From assembly GCF_900102905.1 (NCBI RefSeq), contig NZ_FNFV01000002.1:248001-312000 (forward strand): a DNA stretch of 64,000 nt, read 5' to 3'. A program made the translations under genes and the position numbers. The notes beneath the pieces were generated by a model. The model searched no databases, was not told the DNA's origin, and saw only the letters and a list, made by a program, of their open reading frames with translations. This document shows positions 8,766-21,280 of this stretch, piece after piece. Positions within the stretch are counted from its first letter, which is position 1. Each line of letters begins with the position of its first letter. Source of the stretch: Meinhardsimonia xiamenensis. GTDB lineage: Bacteria > Pseudomonadota > Alphaproteobacteria > Rhodobacterales > Rhodobacteraceae.

Positions 8766-10154
8766 CTACTGCACCCGGTAGGGCAACAGGGCACGGCAGT
8801 TCGGGTCAATGGTGAGCCGCCGTTCCAGAGGTGGAACCGAGCGCTGGTGGCAGTCGGGTCGCTCGCAGATGCGGCACGAGATGCCGATGGGCTCGAAGGC
8901 GGCGCGGCGCGAAAGATCCATGTCGTCGGCATAGACAAGCGCGCCGGCGTGCCGGATCTCGCAGCCAAGCCCGATGGCATAGCGCTGCACCGGGGCGCGA
9001 AAGCTGCCGCCCGGTTTCGTGACCGCCCGCGCAAGGCAAAGGTAGCGCACGCCGTCGGGCGTCTCCGCCAGCTGGCGCAGGAAGCGGCCGGGCGTCTCGA
9101 AGGCCTGGTGAACGTTCCATAGCGGGCAGGCGCCGCCGTAGCGGGCGAACTGCAGGCGCGTGGCGGAATGGCGCTTGGTTATCGTGCCGGCCTGATCGAC
9201 CCGCACGAAGAAGAAGGGCACGCCCTTGGCTCCGGGCCGCTGCAGCGTCGAGAGGCGGTGGGCGACCTGCTCGATCGAGGCGCCGAAGAGTCCGGCGAGG
9301 CGCTCGAGATCATGGCGCGTCTCCCGCGCGGCATTCAGAAACCGCTCATAGGGAAGCAGCGCAGCGCCGGCGAAATAGTTGGCAAGCCCGGTCTTGGCGA
9401 TCGCCCGCGCCGCATCGCTGGAGAAACGGGCGAGATCGAGCGTGGCCTCGATCAGCGGTTCCTGCGTGAGAAGTGCAATCTGGTGCAGAAGCTGGAACAG
9501 TCTCGTCGATGTCGCCACCCTCCCGGAAATGCGCAGAACACGGGTTTCGGCATCGTATGAGCGCAGCGTGTCAGAGTCTTCGATCCGAAGGGTAATCCCA
9601 AGCTTTTCAAGCTGCGCCAGCGCGGCGGACTGCGCGTCTCCTGCGCCGGCGAAACGCTCCGCGGCCCGATCAACGGCGTCGATGTAATTGTCGCAATAAT
9701 GAAAGAAGTCGCGCACCTCCTCCCAAGGCGACAGGCGCAGTCCCGCACCGTCCTGTCCGAGTGCTTCATCAAGCGACGCAAGCCGCTCCTGCGCCTGCAC
9801 GTAAGCGCGATGCAGCCCCAGAAAGGCGCGCGCGAGCGCGGGCGCGTTCGACGCAACGAGCCTCAGATCGGCAAGAGCGGGAGCCTCTTCGCCGAAGACC
9901 GGATCGGCCAGCGCCTCCCGCATGTCCGAGACGAGCCGCTCGGCCTCGCCGGTGGAAAGCTCGGTGACGTCAAAACCGAACTCATGCGCAAGCGCCAGCA
10001 CCACTGCGGCCGACACGGGGCGGTGGTTGTTCTCCATCTGGTTGAGATATGGCAGCGAGATGCCGAGCTTCTCGGCGAAGCTCCTCTGGGTCAGCCCCAG
10101 GCGCGTCCTGAGCTCCCTGAGCTTTGCTCCGGCATAGAGCTTGCGCGCGCCCAT
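8766..10154 (-). CDS. pccR: PccR-type short-chain fatty acyl-CoA regulator (ScfR family)
   Basis: Transcription factor (462 aa) of the ScfR family (PccR, MccR, RamB), which senses short-chain acyl-CoA and controls propionyl- or acetyl-CoA assimilation. An XRE helix-turn-helix lies at about residues 10-65 (LGLTQRSFAEKLGISLPYLNQMENN). The middle is a degenerate ImmA/IrrE-like domain and the C-terminal DUF2083-type domain carries the Cys cluster CRICERPDC near residue 430. In R. sphaeroides, PccR activates pccB on propionate and acetate. Here the gene lies upstream of pccB with only an exporter gene between, and TTTGCAA elements lie upstream of both. The ATG at 10154 fits the HTH start (MGARKLYAGAKLRELR). 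Assignment as PccR rather than MccR/RamB rests on the pcc neighbourhood. Confidence 0.9.
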   Translation of the reverse strand: MGARKLYAGAKLRELRTRLGLTQRSFAEKLGISLPYLNQMENNHRPVSAAVVLALAHEFGFDVTELSTGEAERLVSDMREALADPVFGEEAPALADLRLVASNAPALARAFLGLHRAYVQAQERLASLDEALGQDGAGLRLSPWEEVRDFFHYCDNYIDAVDRAAERFAGAGDAQSAALAQLEKLGITLRIEDSDTLRSYDAETRVLRISGRVATSTRLFQLLHQIALLTQEPLIEATLDLARFSSDAARAIAKTGLANYFAGAALLPYERFLNAARETRHDLERLAGLFGASIEQVAHRLSTLQRPGAKGVPFFFVRVDQAGTITKRHSATRLQFARYGGACPLWNVHQAFETPGRFLRQLAETPDGVRYLCLARAVTKPGGSFRAPVQRYAIGLGCEIRHAGALVYADDMDLSRRAAFEPIGISCRICERPDCHQRSVPPLERRLTIDPNCRALLPYRVQ

Positions 10155-10165
10155 GGCCGCTCACC

Positions 10166-10204
10166 TTTGCAATTTCCGCAAGCCGATTTCTAGCTTTGCA
10201 AATT
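10166..10204. promoter_or_regulatory. Putative PccR sites upstream of pccR
   Basis: TTTGCAAT (10166-10173) and TTTGCAAATT (10195-10204) lie 11 and 40 bases upstream of the pccR start, 29 bases apart from start to start. They match the half-motif of the published R. sphaeroides operator TTTGCAAA-X4-TTTGCAAA. This suggests autoregulation. No canonical close-spaced pair is present. Confidence 0.6.
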
Positions 10205-10225
10205 GCGCGCGGCAAGAGAGGGGGG

Positions 10226-11473
10226 CTAGTCGCCGCTCAATTGGCGCTCCCGCCGGATGGTGAAGAGCATTGCCGCCACGCCCGCGAGCGCGGTGGCAAG
10301 CATGATGACGATGAGCGGCTCGGCGCCCCGGCCGTCGCCGAGAACCGCGCCCGCCAACGCCGAGAGCGCCGCGCCGCCGCCGATCATCATGGCGCCGCCA
10401 AGCCCGCTTGCGGTGCCGGCCAGATGCGGGCGCACCGAGAGCATGCCGGAAGTGGCGTTGGGAATGGTCAGGCCGTTGCCGAGGCCGACGAAGGTCATGA
10501 AGCCGAAGAAGACGTAAGGGTTGCCGAGGCCGAGTTCGAAAAGCGCAAGCGAGGCCAGCATGCCGCCGCTGCACAGCAGTGTTCCGGCCAGAATCATGCG
10601 ATTGATCCCGAAACGGACCGAGTACCGCCCCGAGAGGTAATTGCCGAGGAAATAGCCCACGGCCGGGGCGCCGAAGAAGGCGCCAAGCACGGCCGGGTCA
10701 AGTCCGAAGACACGGTCGCCGACATAGGGCGCGCCGCCGAGATAGGCGAAGAAGGCGCCGGAGGAGAATGCCGAGGCCAGGCAGTAACCCCAGAACCGGC
10801 GCGAGGTGAGCAGCTCGGGATACTGCCGGAACTGCGCCAGCAGCGAGATGCTGCCCCGCTGTCCGGTTTCCCCGAGGTCGAACCAGACCAGCAGGAAAAG
10901 GATCACGCCGATGGCCAGAAGGGCCCAGAAGTTGGCCTGCCAGCCGAAGAGCTCGTCGAGCCAGCCTCCGAGAGCGGGTGCGAGCATCGGCACCACGGAC
11001 ATTCCCATGGTCACATAGCCGATCATCGAGGCAGCCTGATCGGGGGGGAACATGTCGCGCACAATGGCGCGACTGAGCACCATGCCGGTCACGACCGCCG
11101 CCTGCGCCATGCGGAAGGCGAGGAAGATCTCGACATTCGGGGCGTAGATGCAGCCCAGCGTGGCCAGCAGAAACAGGACGAGGCCGCCGATGATCACGGG
11201 CCGCCTGCCATAGAGATCGGCAATGGGGCCGACGAAGACCTGCAGCAGCGCGTTCATGCCGAGGTAGATTGCCACCGAAAGCTGCATCAGCGCGTAGTCG
11301 GTGCCGAAATGGGCGGCCATCCTTGGCAGAGACGGAAGAAACACGTTCATCGACATGGCCGAAACTCCGGCCAGCAGGACGAGCGTGATCACATGTGGCG
11401 GTGACGCGCGGTCGAGAAAGCGCACGGAAGACTTGCGCCGCTCGTCGCGCCGGTCGGCGATTCCGATTGGCAT
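10226..11473 (-). CDS. Bcr/CflA-type MFS multidrug efflux transporter
   Basis: Major facilitator transporter (415 aa from the ATG at 11473) with twelve predicted membrane segments. Motif A is visible as GPIADLYGRRPVIIGG after the second segment. FLPSLPRMAAHFGTDYALMQL in the first region and RAIVRDMFPPDQAASMIG are typical of the Bcr/CflA drug/proton antiporter subfamily. The substrate is unknown. An in-frame TTG two codons upstream (11479) is a weaker start, and neither has a good ribosome site. It sits between pccR and pccB on the pccR strand. The location does not by itself link it to propionate metabolism, although export of an acyl compound would fit. Confidence 0.85.
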   Translation of the reverse strand: MPIGIADRRDERRKSSVRFLDRASPPHVITLVLLAGVSAMSMNVFLPSLPRMAAHFGTDYALMQLSVAIYLGMNALLQVFVGPIADLYGRRPVIIGGLVLFLLATLGCIYAPNVEIFLAFRMAQAAVVTGMVLSRAIVRDMFPPDQAASMIGYVTMGMSVVPMLAPALGGWLDELFGWQANFWALLAIGVILFLLVWFDLGETGQRGSISLLAQFRQYPELLTSRRFWGYCLASAFSSGAFFAYLGGAPYVGDRVFGLDPAVLGAFFGAPAVGYFLGNYLSGRYSVRFGINRMILAGTLLCSGGMLASLALFELGLGNPYVFFGFMTFVGLGNGLTIPNATSGMLSVRPHLAGTASGLGGAMMIGGGAALSALAGAVLGDGRGAEPLIVIMLATALAGVAAMLFTIRRERQLSGD

Positions 11474-11554
11474 TGTCAATCGCTATGACGAACTTGGTGC
11501 GATGTCCATCTGCATCAGCGCACAACCGATGGTGCGTTTCGTGTTGTTTTCATC

Positions 11555-11597
11555 TTTGCAATTTTCGAGAGCGCTTGGTGGTCATGTTTGCAAATTT
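11555..11597. promoter_or_regulatory. Putative PccR sites upstream of pccB
   Basis: TTTGCAATTTT (11555-11565) and TTTGCAAATTT (11587-11597) lie in the pccB leader, 32 bases apart from start to start, about three helical turns. The second is 68 bases upstream of the GTG start. They match halves of the R. sphaeroides PccR motif TTTGCAAA-X4-TTTGCAAA, but the X4-spaced partner of each is degenerate. Activation of pccB by PccR is the likely role. Confidence 0.65.
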
Positions 11598-11665
11598 ACC
11601 GGTTTTTTCTTTTCCGCGTGCGTCCTTGCTTCTAGTTTCGTCGCCACCGCGCAAGGAGGACACCG

Positions 11666-13198
11666 GTGAACGACATCCTGCAGGAACTGGAACGCCGCCT
11701 CGCCTCCGCCCGTCTGGGCGGGGGCGAGGCCCGCATCGCCGCTCAGCACGCCAAGGGCAAGCTGACCGCACGCGAGCGGCTTGAAATTCTGCTCGACGAG
11801 GGCTCCTTCGAGGAGTTCGACATGTTCGTGACCCACCGCTGCACCGATTTCGGCATGGCGGCGCAGCGGCCCGCGGGCGACGGGGTGGTCACCGGCTGGG
11901 GCACGATCAACGGCCGACTGGTCTATGTCTTCTCCCAGGATTTCACCGTGTTCGGCGGCTCGCTCAGCGAAACCCACGCCCAGAAGATCTGCAAGATCAT
12001 GGACATGGCGGTGCAGAATGGCGCGCCGGTGATCGGGCTCAATGACTCGGGCGGCGCGCGCATCCAGGAGGGCGTCGCCTCGCTGGCGGGCTATGCCGAG
12101 GTGTTCCAGCGCAACATCATGGCCTCGGGGGTGGTGCCGCAGATCTCGGTCATCATGGGGCCGTGTGCGGGTGGCGCGGTCTACTCCCCGGCCATGACGG
12201 ACTTCATCTTCATGGTGAAGGACACCTCCTACATGTTCGTCACCGGCCCCGATGTGGTGAAGACCGTCACCAACGAAGTCGTCACCGCCGAGGAGCTCGG
12301 CGGCGCCACCACCCACACGCGCAAGTCCTCGGTGGCCGACGGGGCGTTCGAAAACGACGTCGAGGCGCTGATGGAAGTTCGCCGCCTCGTCGATTTCCTG
12401 CCGAAGTCGAACCGCGAAAAACCCCCGGTCCGACCCTTCTTCGACGACCCCGAGCGCGTCGAGCCCTCGCTTGACACGCTCATTCCCGACAATCCCAACC
12501 AGCCCTACGACATGAAGGAGCTGATCCTGAAGGTCGCCGATGAGGGCGATTTCTTCGAGATCCAGGAGGAGTTCGCCAAGAACATCATCACCGGCTTCAT
12601 CCGCCTCGAGGGGCGCACGGTGGGGGTGGTGGCCAATCAGCCCATGGTGCTCGCGGGCGTGCTCGACATCGATTCAAGTCGAAAGGCCGCGCGCTTCGTG
12701 CGCTTTTGCGATGCCTTCGAGATCCCGATCCTGACCTTCGTCGATGTCCCCGGCTTCCTGCCTGGCACGGCGCAGGAATACGGCGGCGTCATCAAGCATG
12801 GCGCCAAGCTCCTCTTCGCCTATGGCGAGGCGACGGTGCCCAAGGTCACGGTCATCACCCGCAAGGCCTATGGCGGCGCCTATGACGTGATGTCGTCGAA
12901 ACACCTGCGCGGCGACATCAACTACGCCTGGCCCACGGCCGAGATCGCGGTGATGGGCGCCAAGGGCGCCGTCGAGATCCTCTACCGCTCCGAGCTTGGA
13001 GACCCCGAGAAGATCGCCGCGCGCACGAAGGAATACGAGGAGCGTTTCGCCAACCCCTTCGTCGCGGCCGAGCGCGGTTTCATTGACGATGTCATCATGC
13101 CCCACTCGACCCGCCGTCGCGTCTGCCGCGCCTTCGCCTCGCTTCGTGAGAAGAAGCTGACAAACCCCTGGAAGAAGCACGACAACATCCCGCTCTGA
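11666..13198 (+). CDS. pccB: Propionyl-CoA carboxylase beta subunit (carboxyltransferase)
   Basis: Carboxyltransferase subunit (510 aa, the usual length) that moves CO2 from biotin on PccA to propionyl-CoA, giving methylmalonyl-CoA. The N- and C-terminal crotonase-like carboxyltransferase domains are intact. [16 protein letters not shown] and [13 protein letters not shown] form the first oxyanion region, and [20 protein letters not shown] with [12 protein letters not shown] the second. The GTG at 11666 has an AAGGAGG site nearby. In the ethylmalonyl-CoA and methylmalonyl-CoA pathways this step serves both propionate and acetate growth. Regulation by PccR is suggested by the TTTGCAA elements upstream. 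The partner pccA lies 1.5 kb downstream, after four small genes. Confidence 0.96.
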   Translation: MNDILQELERRLASARLGGGEARIAAQHAKGKLTARERLEILLDEGSFEEFDMFVTHRCTDFGMAAQRPAGDGVVTGWGTINGRLVYVFSQDFTVFGGSLSETHAQKICKIMDMAVQNGAPVIGLNDSGGARIQEGVASLAGYAEVFQRNIMASGVVPQISVIMGPCAGGAVYSPAMTDFIFMVKDTSYMFVTGPDVVKTVTNEVVTAEELGGATTHTRKSSVADGAFENDVEALMEVRRLVDFLPKSNREKPPVRPFFDDPERVEPSLDTLIPDNPNQPYDMKELILKVADEGDFFEIQEEFAKNIITGFIRLEGRTVGVVANQPMVLAGVLDIDSSRKAARFVRFCDAFEIPILTFVDVPGFLPGTAQEYGGVIKHGAKLLFAYGEATVPKVTVITRKAYGGAYDVMSSKHLRGDINYAWPTAEIAVMGAKGAVEILYRSELGDPEKIAARTKEYEERFANPFVAAERGFIDDVIMPHSTRRRVCRAFASLREKKLTNPWKKHDNIPL

Positions 13199-13207
13199 CC
13201 GGTTGCA

Positions 13208-13255
13208 TCATCCTGGTTCAAATACCCTCGCCGAAGGCACGCGGCGCCAGCCGCG
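13208..13255 (+). repeat. Dispersed intergenic repeat, copy B, downstream of pccB
   Basis: The box TCATCCTGGTTCAAATACCC starts 10 bases after the pccB stop. It runs through TCGCCGAAGGCACGCG into a hairpin (CGCGGC-GCCA-GCCGCG, 13240-13255). The downstream flank CGCCGnnGGCACGCG is shared with copy D at 32580-32634, which shows that the repeat extends beyond the box. Confidence 0.6.
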
Positions 13256-13271
13256 ACAAGGAACCCGACCC

Positions 13272-13394
13272 ATGGAGACCACGCCCGATTTCGTCATCAC
13301 CCGCGCCGATGACCGCCACCGCGACGACATGGAGCTGATCGGGACCACCGCCCCAGCCCGCTTCGGCGCCCGCGCGGCGGGGGCGCCGGCCTGA
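13272..13394 (+). CDS. Small hypothetical protein (40 aa) coupled to the next gene
   Basis: A 41-codon frame beginning METTPDFVITRADD. It has an AAGGA ribosome site 9 bases upstream, almost exclusively G or C at third positions as in its neighbours, and a stop that overlaps the next start (TGATG). The product is charged at the N-terminus and Ala/Pro-rich at the end; I recognise no domain. It may be a real small protein or a leader that couples translation to the DUF6497-like gene. Evidence is limited to codon bias, the ribosome site and the overlap. Confidence 0.45.
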   Translation: METTPDFVITRADDRHRDDMELIGTTAPARFGARAAGAPA

Positions 13395-13822
13395 TGGCGC
13401 CGGCGGCCGCACATCGCGCGGCGCTCGTCGCCGGTCTCGCCCTTGCCCTGCCTGCGGCGGCGCAGGAGGCGGGCGCGCGCGTCGAGGTGCCTTCGGGGCA
13501 GGAGGTGCGCTTCATCGAGGCGCGGAGGGATGCCGGCGCCGCGGCGGGACTCACGGCGGGAATCACCTGGCGGTTCCGCTTCGTGGCGCCAGCCATTTCC
13601 CGCGTTGGTGGCACGGTGAATCTCGACACCGCCGCGCAGGACATGGAGCATCTGTGCAACCGATTCGCGTTGCCCTGGCTTCCGCAAGGCGAGGCGGTCG
13701 GACAGATCGTCATCGAACTCGCCGATCGGGAGGTCGAATTCGGCCAGCCGGCGCCGGAGGCGACCCGATATTTCGAGGCTTTCTCGGTGCAGGGCGGCCG
13801 ATGCGTGTGGGAGGGCTTTTGA
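13394..13822 (+). CDS. Secreted DUF6497-like protein
   Basis: 142-aa protein with a signal peptide (about residues 1-23, ending PAAAQ). The mature part contains VPSGQEVRFIE, WRFRFVAPAISR, MEHLCNRFALP and a conserved ending CVWEGF. This matches my memory of the Rhodobacteraceae-restricted DUF6497 family, often found beside pcc genes, whose function is unknown. Two Cys in the mature part could form a disulfide in the periplasm. It starts within the stop of the 40-aa frame, so the two are probably co-translated. It lies between pccB and pccA, but there is no direct evidence for a role in the carboxylase. Confidence 0.75.
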   Translation: MAPAAAHRAALVAGLALALPAAAQEAGARVEVPSGQEVRFIEARRDAGAAAGLTAGITWRFRFVAPAISRVGGTVNLDTAAQDMEHLCNRFALPWLPQGEAVGQIVIELADREVEFGQPAPEATRYFEAFSVQGGRCVWEGF

Positions 13823-14036
13823 TGATGGGCCTGAAGCCGCTGGCGCAGCGTCCGGGCATGCGCGGAAATGATGCAATCGCGCCACAACTGCGGCATCATG
13901 TCTGCACGGAATTTTCATTCGCCGAACGATGCCGTATTGTCGGCGCGGGTTACCGGACAGGGACCTGTACCTTGTATGGGGGGAACCGCGCCCATCAGAA
14001 CGCGGGAAACCGCCAGGATTTGAATAGGAGACAAAC

Positions 14037-14168
14037 ATGTCGAAAGCCGTCAAACTGGTTCTCGCTCTCGGCCTCGTCGGCTTCGTTGCTGCCTGTGCGC
14101 AGCAGGAGGAAGTGGTCGTGCCCGAGCCGATCACCGTCGAGCCCGTCCAAACGGGCAAATACAAGTAA
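14037..14168 (+). CDS. Small lipoprotein (43 aa)
   Basis: A 44-codon frame with an AGGAG ribosome site 8 bases before the ATG. The product has a short basic N-terminus (MSKAVK), a hydrophobic stretch (LVLALGLVGFVA) and a lipobox VAAC at residue 21. An acidic, Val/Pro-rich tail of about 22 residues ends in QTGKYK. It should be processed by signal peptidase II and lipidated. Small entericidin-like lipoproteins of this kind are common in Rhodobacteraceae; I do not know the function. A 214-bp spacer upstream may contain its own promoter. Confidence 0.75.
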   Translation: MSKAVKLVLALGLVGFVAACAQQEEVVVPEPITVEPVQTGKYK

Positions 14169-14240
14169 GATCACGCCGGGGCAGGCCGCCGCGCCTGCCC
14201 CGACCCACCGCCGCGCCCGTTTCCTGCCGGGGGGTGCGGC

Positions 14241-14600
14241 ATGATCAAGCATCGCGGCTTTCCCGGCCGCCTTCCCGGCACCGATTTCCAGTTCACCATC
14301 CGACGCGCCAACCCGCGCGGGGCCACGCGGCTCGTCGCGCGTGAGCGTTACGCCGACCGCCGGCCGGCCGACCGCACCGCGGACGAGGCGTTTCTGGCCG
14401 CGCTGATCGCGCATTTCGGCGCCGAACCCTTCCCGCGCGGCAACCTCGATGCCGGCCGACTGTCGTGGCTCTTCGGCCGCGAGGTGGTGCCCGCCGAAGA
14501 TTCTTTCGACCCCGAAAGCTACGACGCCATGCTGCGCGTCGATCTCGACGCCGCCCGGCGCAGCTTCCCCCAGCTCTTCGACGGGGAGGACCGGCCATGA
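14241..14600 (+). CDS. Conserved hypothetical protein between pccB and pccA
   Basis: 119-aa, Arg-rich soluble protein starting MIKHRGFPGRLPGTDFQF. It contains FLAALIAHFGAEPFPRGNLDAGRLSWLFGRE and ends with an acidic segment (FPQLFDGEDRP). I see no signal peptide, membrane segment or catalytic motif. Codon use matches the neighbours, and it is in line with pccA (83 bases upstream). I do not recognise a named family. Its constant place between the carboxylase genes in related genomes is from memory, not checked. Confidence 0.65.
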   Translation: MIKHRGFPGRLPGTDFQFTIRRANPRGATRLVARERYADRRPADRTADEAFLAALIAHFGAEPFPRGNLDAGRLSWLFGREVVPAEDSFDPESYDAMLRVDLDAARRSFPQLFDGEDRP

Positions 14601-14682
14601 GGCGGCCGGCCCCGTTCCTTGCGCGTGACTCCGCCGCGCGCTCCGCTCCCTTGCCCCTCTTTCCGATACGAGGACAGCGCCC

Positions 14683-16734
<2,052 letters not shown>

Positions 16735-16845
16735 GGGAAGAGGGGACGTGCGACGCGCCGGTGAGCCGATGAGAAAACGCATGCGCCCGCCCGGCCTGCC
16801 TCGGGCGCGGCTCTCGCCGGCGCCTTGCGCGATGCGGGCGGCGCC

Positions 16846-17349
16846 TTACCCGTCCTGCGCTTCCAGCAGTCGCCGCCGCTCCTCCTCGATCTCCTGCTGT
16901 CTGAGCGGCGTCTTGTCGATGGCGCGAGTGATCTCGCGCACATGCCAGGGCAGGGGCTTGCGCAGGATCACCGTTCCGTCCTTGTCCACCAGCACCCAGG
17001 AGAAGCCGCGCGGGCGCAGGGCAAGGCGGATCTCGGAGCGGGCGGCCGGGTCGGTGTCGACGATCACCACCACGTCGCGCTCGATCAGCGGCTCGGGGCG
17101 TTCTGCCAGAAGCTCGAGCTGGCGCTGGAAGCGCGGATCGGCCGGCGTATCTGCAAAGACGACGAGCGGGCGCGCCACCCACAGGAACTCGTCAAGCGTA
17201 TGGTTCGCGGCATCGAGCGGAACAAGGCCGCGTGGCTCGGCCTGCGGTGCGGGTTCCTCTTCGGGCGTCTCGGCAATGCCGTTCTCGGCCGCGGCGGGGG
17301 CGGCGAGCGCAAGCGCGCCGGCAAGAACGAGGGAAAGGATTCGCGTCAT
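16846..17349 (-). CDS. Secreted DUF4174 domain protein
   Basis: 167-aa protein with a signal peptide ([21 protein letters not shown]). The DUF4174 domain follows: [27 protein letters not shown] and [17 protein letters not shown], ending [17 protein letters not shown]. The domain looks like a peroxiredoxin/thioredoxin-like fold without the redox cysteines; its function is unknown. I used the ATG at 17349, which has an AGGAGG site; the open frame continues upstream without support. It is on the opposite strand, inserted between pccA and mcm, an arrangement I associate with other Rhodobacteraceae. Confidence 0.85.
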   Translation of the reverse strand: MTRILSLVLAGALALAAPAAAENGIAETPEEEPAPQAEPRGLVPLDAANHTLDEFLWVARPLVVFADTPADPRFQRQLELLAERPEPLIERDVVVIVDTDPAARSEIRLALRPRGFSWVLVDKDGTVILRKPLPWHVREITRAIDKTPLRQQEIEEERRRLLEAQDG

Positions 17350-17459
17350 CGGGCCTCCTGCCGGGGCAATATAGGCGCGCGGGAGAGGATGGCGAAAGGT
17401 TGAAAGCCGCGGCGGCTGCGAATGAGGCGTGGCCTTCCGGCGCAAGAGGAGAAAGGGCG

Positions 17460-19607
<2,148 letters not shown>

Positions 19608-19611
19608 GGAC

Positions 19612-20142
19612 ATGGCAGGCAGGAGCGGGGCAGAAGGCGCCGGCCGCGCCGCGCGCGCCCTTGGCGCCGGGGCGGGCATCGTGCTGGCAATCGCCGAGGT
19701 CTGGGCGGGCGTGGCGCTTCTCAACCTGCCGGTCTATTCGCTTCTGGCCACGCTCGCCTTTGCCTTTCTCGCGCCGGGGCTCATCCTCGCCGCCATGCTC
19801 GGCTGGCTGGCAGCGGGGCGCTTTGCCGATGACGTCCATCCTTCGCAGCCCCCCGCTCCGGGCAGCCGGCGGGCCATCGACGCCCATGTGCTGGCCGAGA
19901 CGGTGGCCCTCACGGTGATGGCGCTCGCGCTCTGGCCGCCGCTGGCCTATCTCCTCGTGGGCGACGGCCCCGGAGTTGTGGTCGCGCTCGGGCTGGGGCT
20001 TGCGCTTGCCCGCATCGCTGCCTGGGCGGGGTGTCATCTTTCGCCCGGACTGCGCGCCTTCGGCTTTGCCGCGAGCTATTTTCCCACGCTGGTGGCCATG
20101 CTCTGGGCAGGGGCGGGATGGCTTGCGCGTCTTGCACAATGA
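19612..20142 (+). CDS. MAPEG-like integral membrane protein
   Basis: 176-aa membrane protein with four or five hydrophobic segments (about residues 18-38, 42-65, 85-110, 118-138 and 148-170). A central RRAIDAHVLAETVALTVMALALW segment and a later LARIAAWAGCHLSPGLRAFGF stretch resemble MAPEG-family proteins, which are often glutathione-dependent membrane enzymes. The match is by general pattern, so the family call is tentative. It begins 4 bases after the mcm stop and may be co-transcribed with it, without evidence of a related function. Confidence 0.7.
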   Translation: MAGRSGAEGAGRAARALGAGAGIVLAIAEVWAGVALLNLPVYSLLATLAFAFLAPGLILAAMLGWLAAGRFADDVHPSQPPAPGSRRAIDAHVLAETVALTVMALALWPPLAYLLVGDGPGVVVALGLGLALARIAAWAGCHLSPGLRAFGFAASYFPTLVAMLWAGAGWLARLAQ

Positions 20143-20152
20143 GGGGGTGGGG

Positions 20153-20776
20153 ATGCCCTGCACCATCGACCATCTGGTGATCGCGGCCGAGGATCTCGAT
20201 GCCGGGGCCGAGGCCGTCTCCGCCACGCTCGGCGTGCCGCTTGCACCCGGCGGCCAGCACCCGGCCATGGGCACGCACAATCGCCTCCTGTCGCTGGGCG
20301 AGGGGGAATACCTCGAGGTCATCGCCATCGATCCGCAGGCGATCCCGCCCGGCCGCCCTCGCTGGTTCGCGCTCGACAGCTTCGAGGGGGCGCCGCGCCC
20401 CGTGGCCTGGGTGCTGCGCTGTGACGACCTCGACGCCGCGCTTGCCGCCGCGCCCGAGGGCATCGGCGCGCCGATGGAGCTTTCGCGCGGCGACCTCGCC
20501 TGGCGGCTGACGGTGCCCGAAATCGGGGTGACGCCGTTCGACGGGCTGTTCCCGGCGCTGATCGAGTGGGAGGAGGGCGACCACCCCGCCGAGCAGCTCC
20601 CGCCCTCGGGCTGCACGCTTGAGCGGCTGGAGCTTTTTCACCCTGCGGCCGAAGCGCTCGAGGCCGCGCTGGCGCCTCTGGTGGAGGATGCGCGCCTTCT
20701 CGTCAGATACGGCGCACTCCCGCAGATGCGCGCGGTGATCGCCACGCCGCACGGGCCAAGGCTGCTCGGGCCATGA
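20153..20776 (+). CDS. VOC/glyoxalase-like domain protein
   Basis: 207-aa soluble protein. The N-terminal IDHLVIAAEDLDAGAEAVSATLGV with a His at residue 7 and GGQHPAMGTHNRLLSLG.GEYLEVIAID is the Glyoxalase_3-type domain (PF13468-like). The second half (PSGCTLERLELFHPAAEALE) is the paired domain. Substrate and metal use are unknown. The ATG at 20153 has a GGGGGTGGGG site; an upstream open stretch overlaps the membrane protein and is not used. The stop overlaps the next start (ATGA), so it is translated with the acetyltransferase. Confidence 0.82.
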   Translation: MPCTIDHLVIAAEDLDAGAEAVSATLGVPLAPGGQHPAMGTHNRLLSLGEGEYLEVIAIDPQAIPPGRPRWFALDSFEGAPRPVAWVLRCDDLDAALAAAPEGIGAPMELSRGDLAWRLTVPEIGVTPFDGLFPALIEWEEGDHPAEQLPPSGCTLERLELFHPAAEALEAALAPLVEDARLLVRYGALPQMRAVIATPHGPRLLGP

Positions 20777-21261
20777 TCCGCGACGCCAGGGCGGAGGATG
20801 CCCCCGCCATCGCCGCGATCTGGAATCCGGTGATCCGGGAGACGGCGATCACCTTCAACAGCGTCGAGAAGAACCCCGAAGAGATCGCCGCGCTCATCGC
20901 CGCGCGGCAGGCCGAGGGGCTGGGTTTCTTCGTGGCCGAAGGAGCCGGAGGCGCGATCGCGGGCTTTGCCACCTATTTCCAGTTCCGCGCCGGGGTGGGC
21001 TATGCGCACAGCATGGAGCACACGGTGATCCTCGCGCCTGAGGCGCGCGGGCGCGGGGTGGGGCGGAGCCTGATGGCGCATGTCGAGGCCCACGCCACCG
21101 CCCGCGGCGCGCATTGCATCTTCGCCGGGGTTTCCTCGGGCAATCCTGCCGGACGCGCCTTTCATGCGCGTCTCGGCTACGTGGAAGTGGCGGTGCTGCG
21201 CGAGGTGGGCTTCAAGTTCGGCCTCTGGTTCGACCTGCACCTGATGCAGAAGTTTCTCTGA
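20773..21261 (+). CDS. GNAT N-acetyltransferase (phosphinothricin acetyltransferase-like)
   Basis: 162-aa acetyl-CoA-dependent N-acetyltransferase. It starts MIRDARAEDAPAIAAIWNPVIRETAITF, has the acetyl-CoA pyrophosphate loop in EARGRGVGRSLM (about residues 93-104), and ends with GNPAGRAFHARLGYVEVAVLREVGFKFG.W.DL, the layout of the phosphinothricin/methionine-sulfone acetyltransferase subgroup. Such enzymes acetylate small amines or amino-acid analogues; the natural substrate is not predictable here. Its start overlaps the VOC gene, and it is convergent with hisE, 19 bases away. Confidence 0.88.
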   Translation: MIRDARAEDAPAIAAIWNPVIRETAITFNSVEKNPEEIAALIAARQAEGLGFFVAEGAGGAIAGFATYFQFRAGVGYAHSMEHTVILAPEARGRGVGRSLMAHVEAHATARGAHCIFAGVSSGNPAGRAFHARLGYVEVAVLREVGFKFGLWFDLHLMQKFL

Positions 21262-21280
21262 AGGCGCCCTCGCTGCGCCC

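Noticed and set aside
11473-11479. TTG start two codons upstream of the MFS exporter ATG
   Set aside because: TTG is rarely used and no better ribosome site accompanies it, so the ATG at 11473 was kept, with modest certainty.
19976-20152. Upstream in-frame extension of the VOC protein
   Set aside because: It overlaps the membrane-protein gene. The ATG at 20153 has a ribosome-site-like purine run and gives the family N-terminus.
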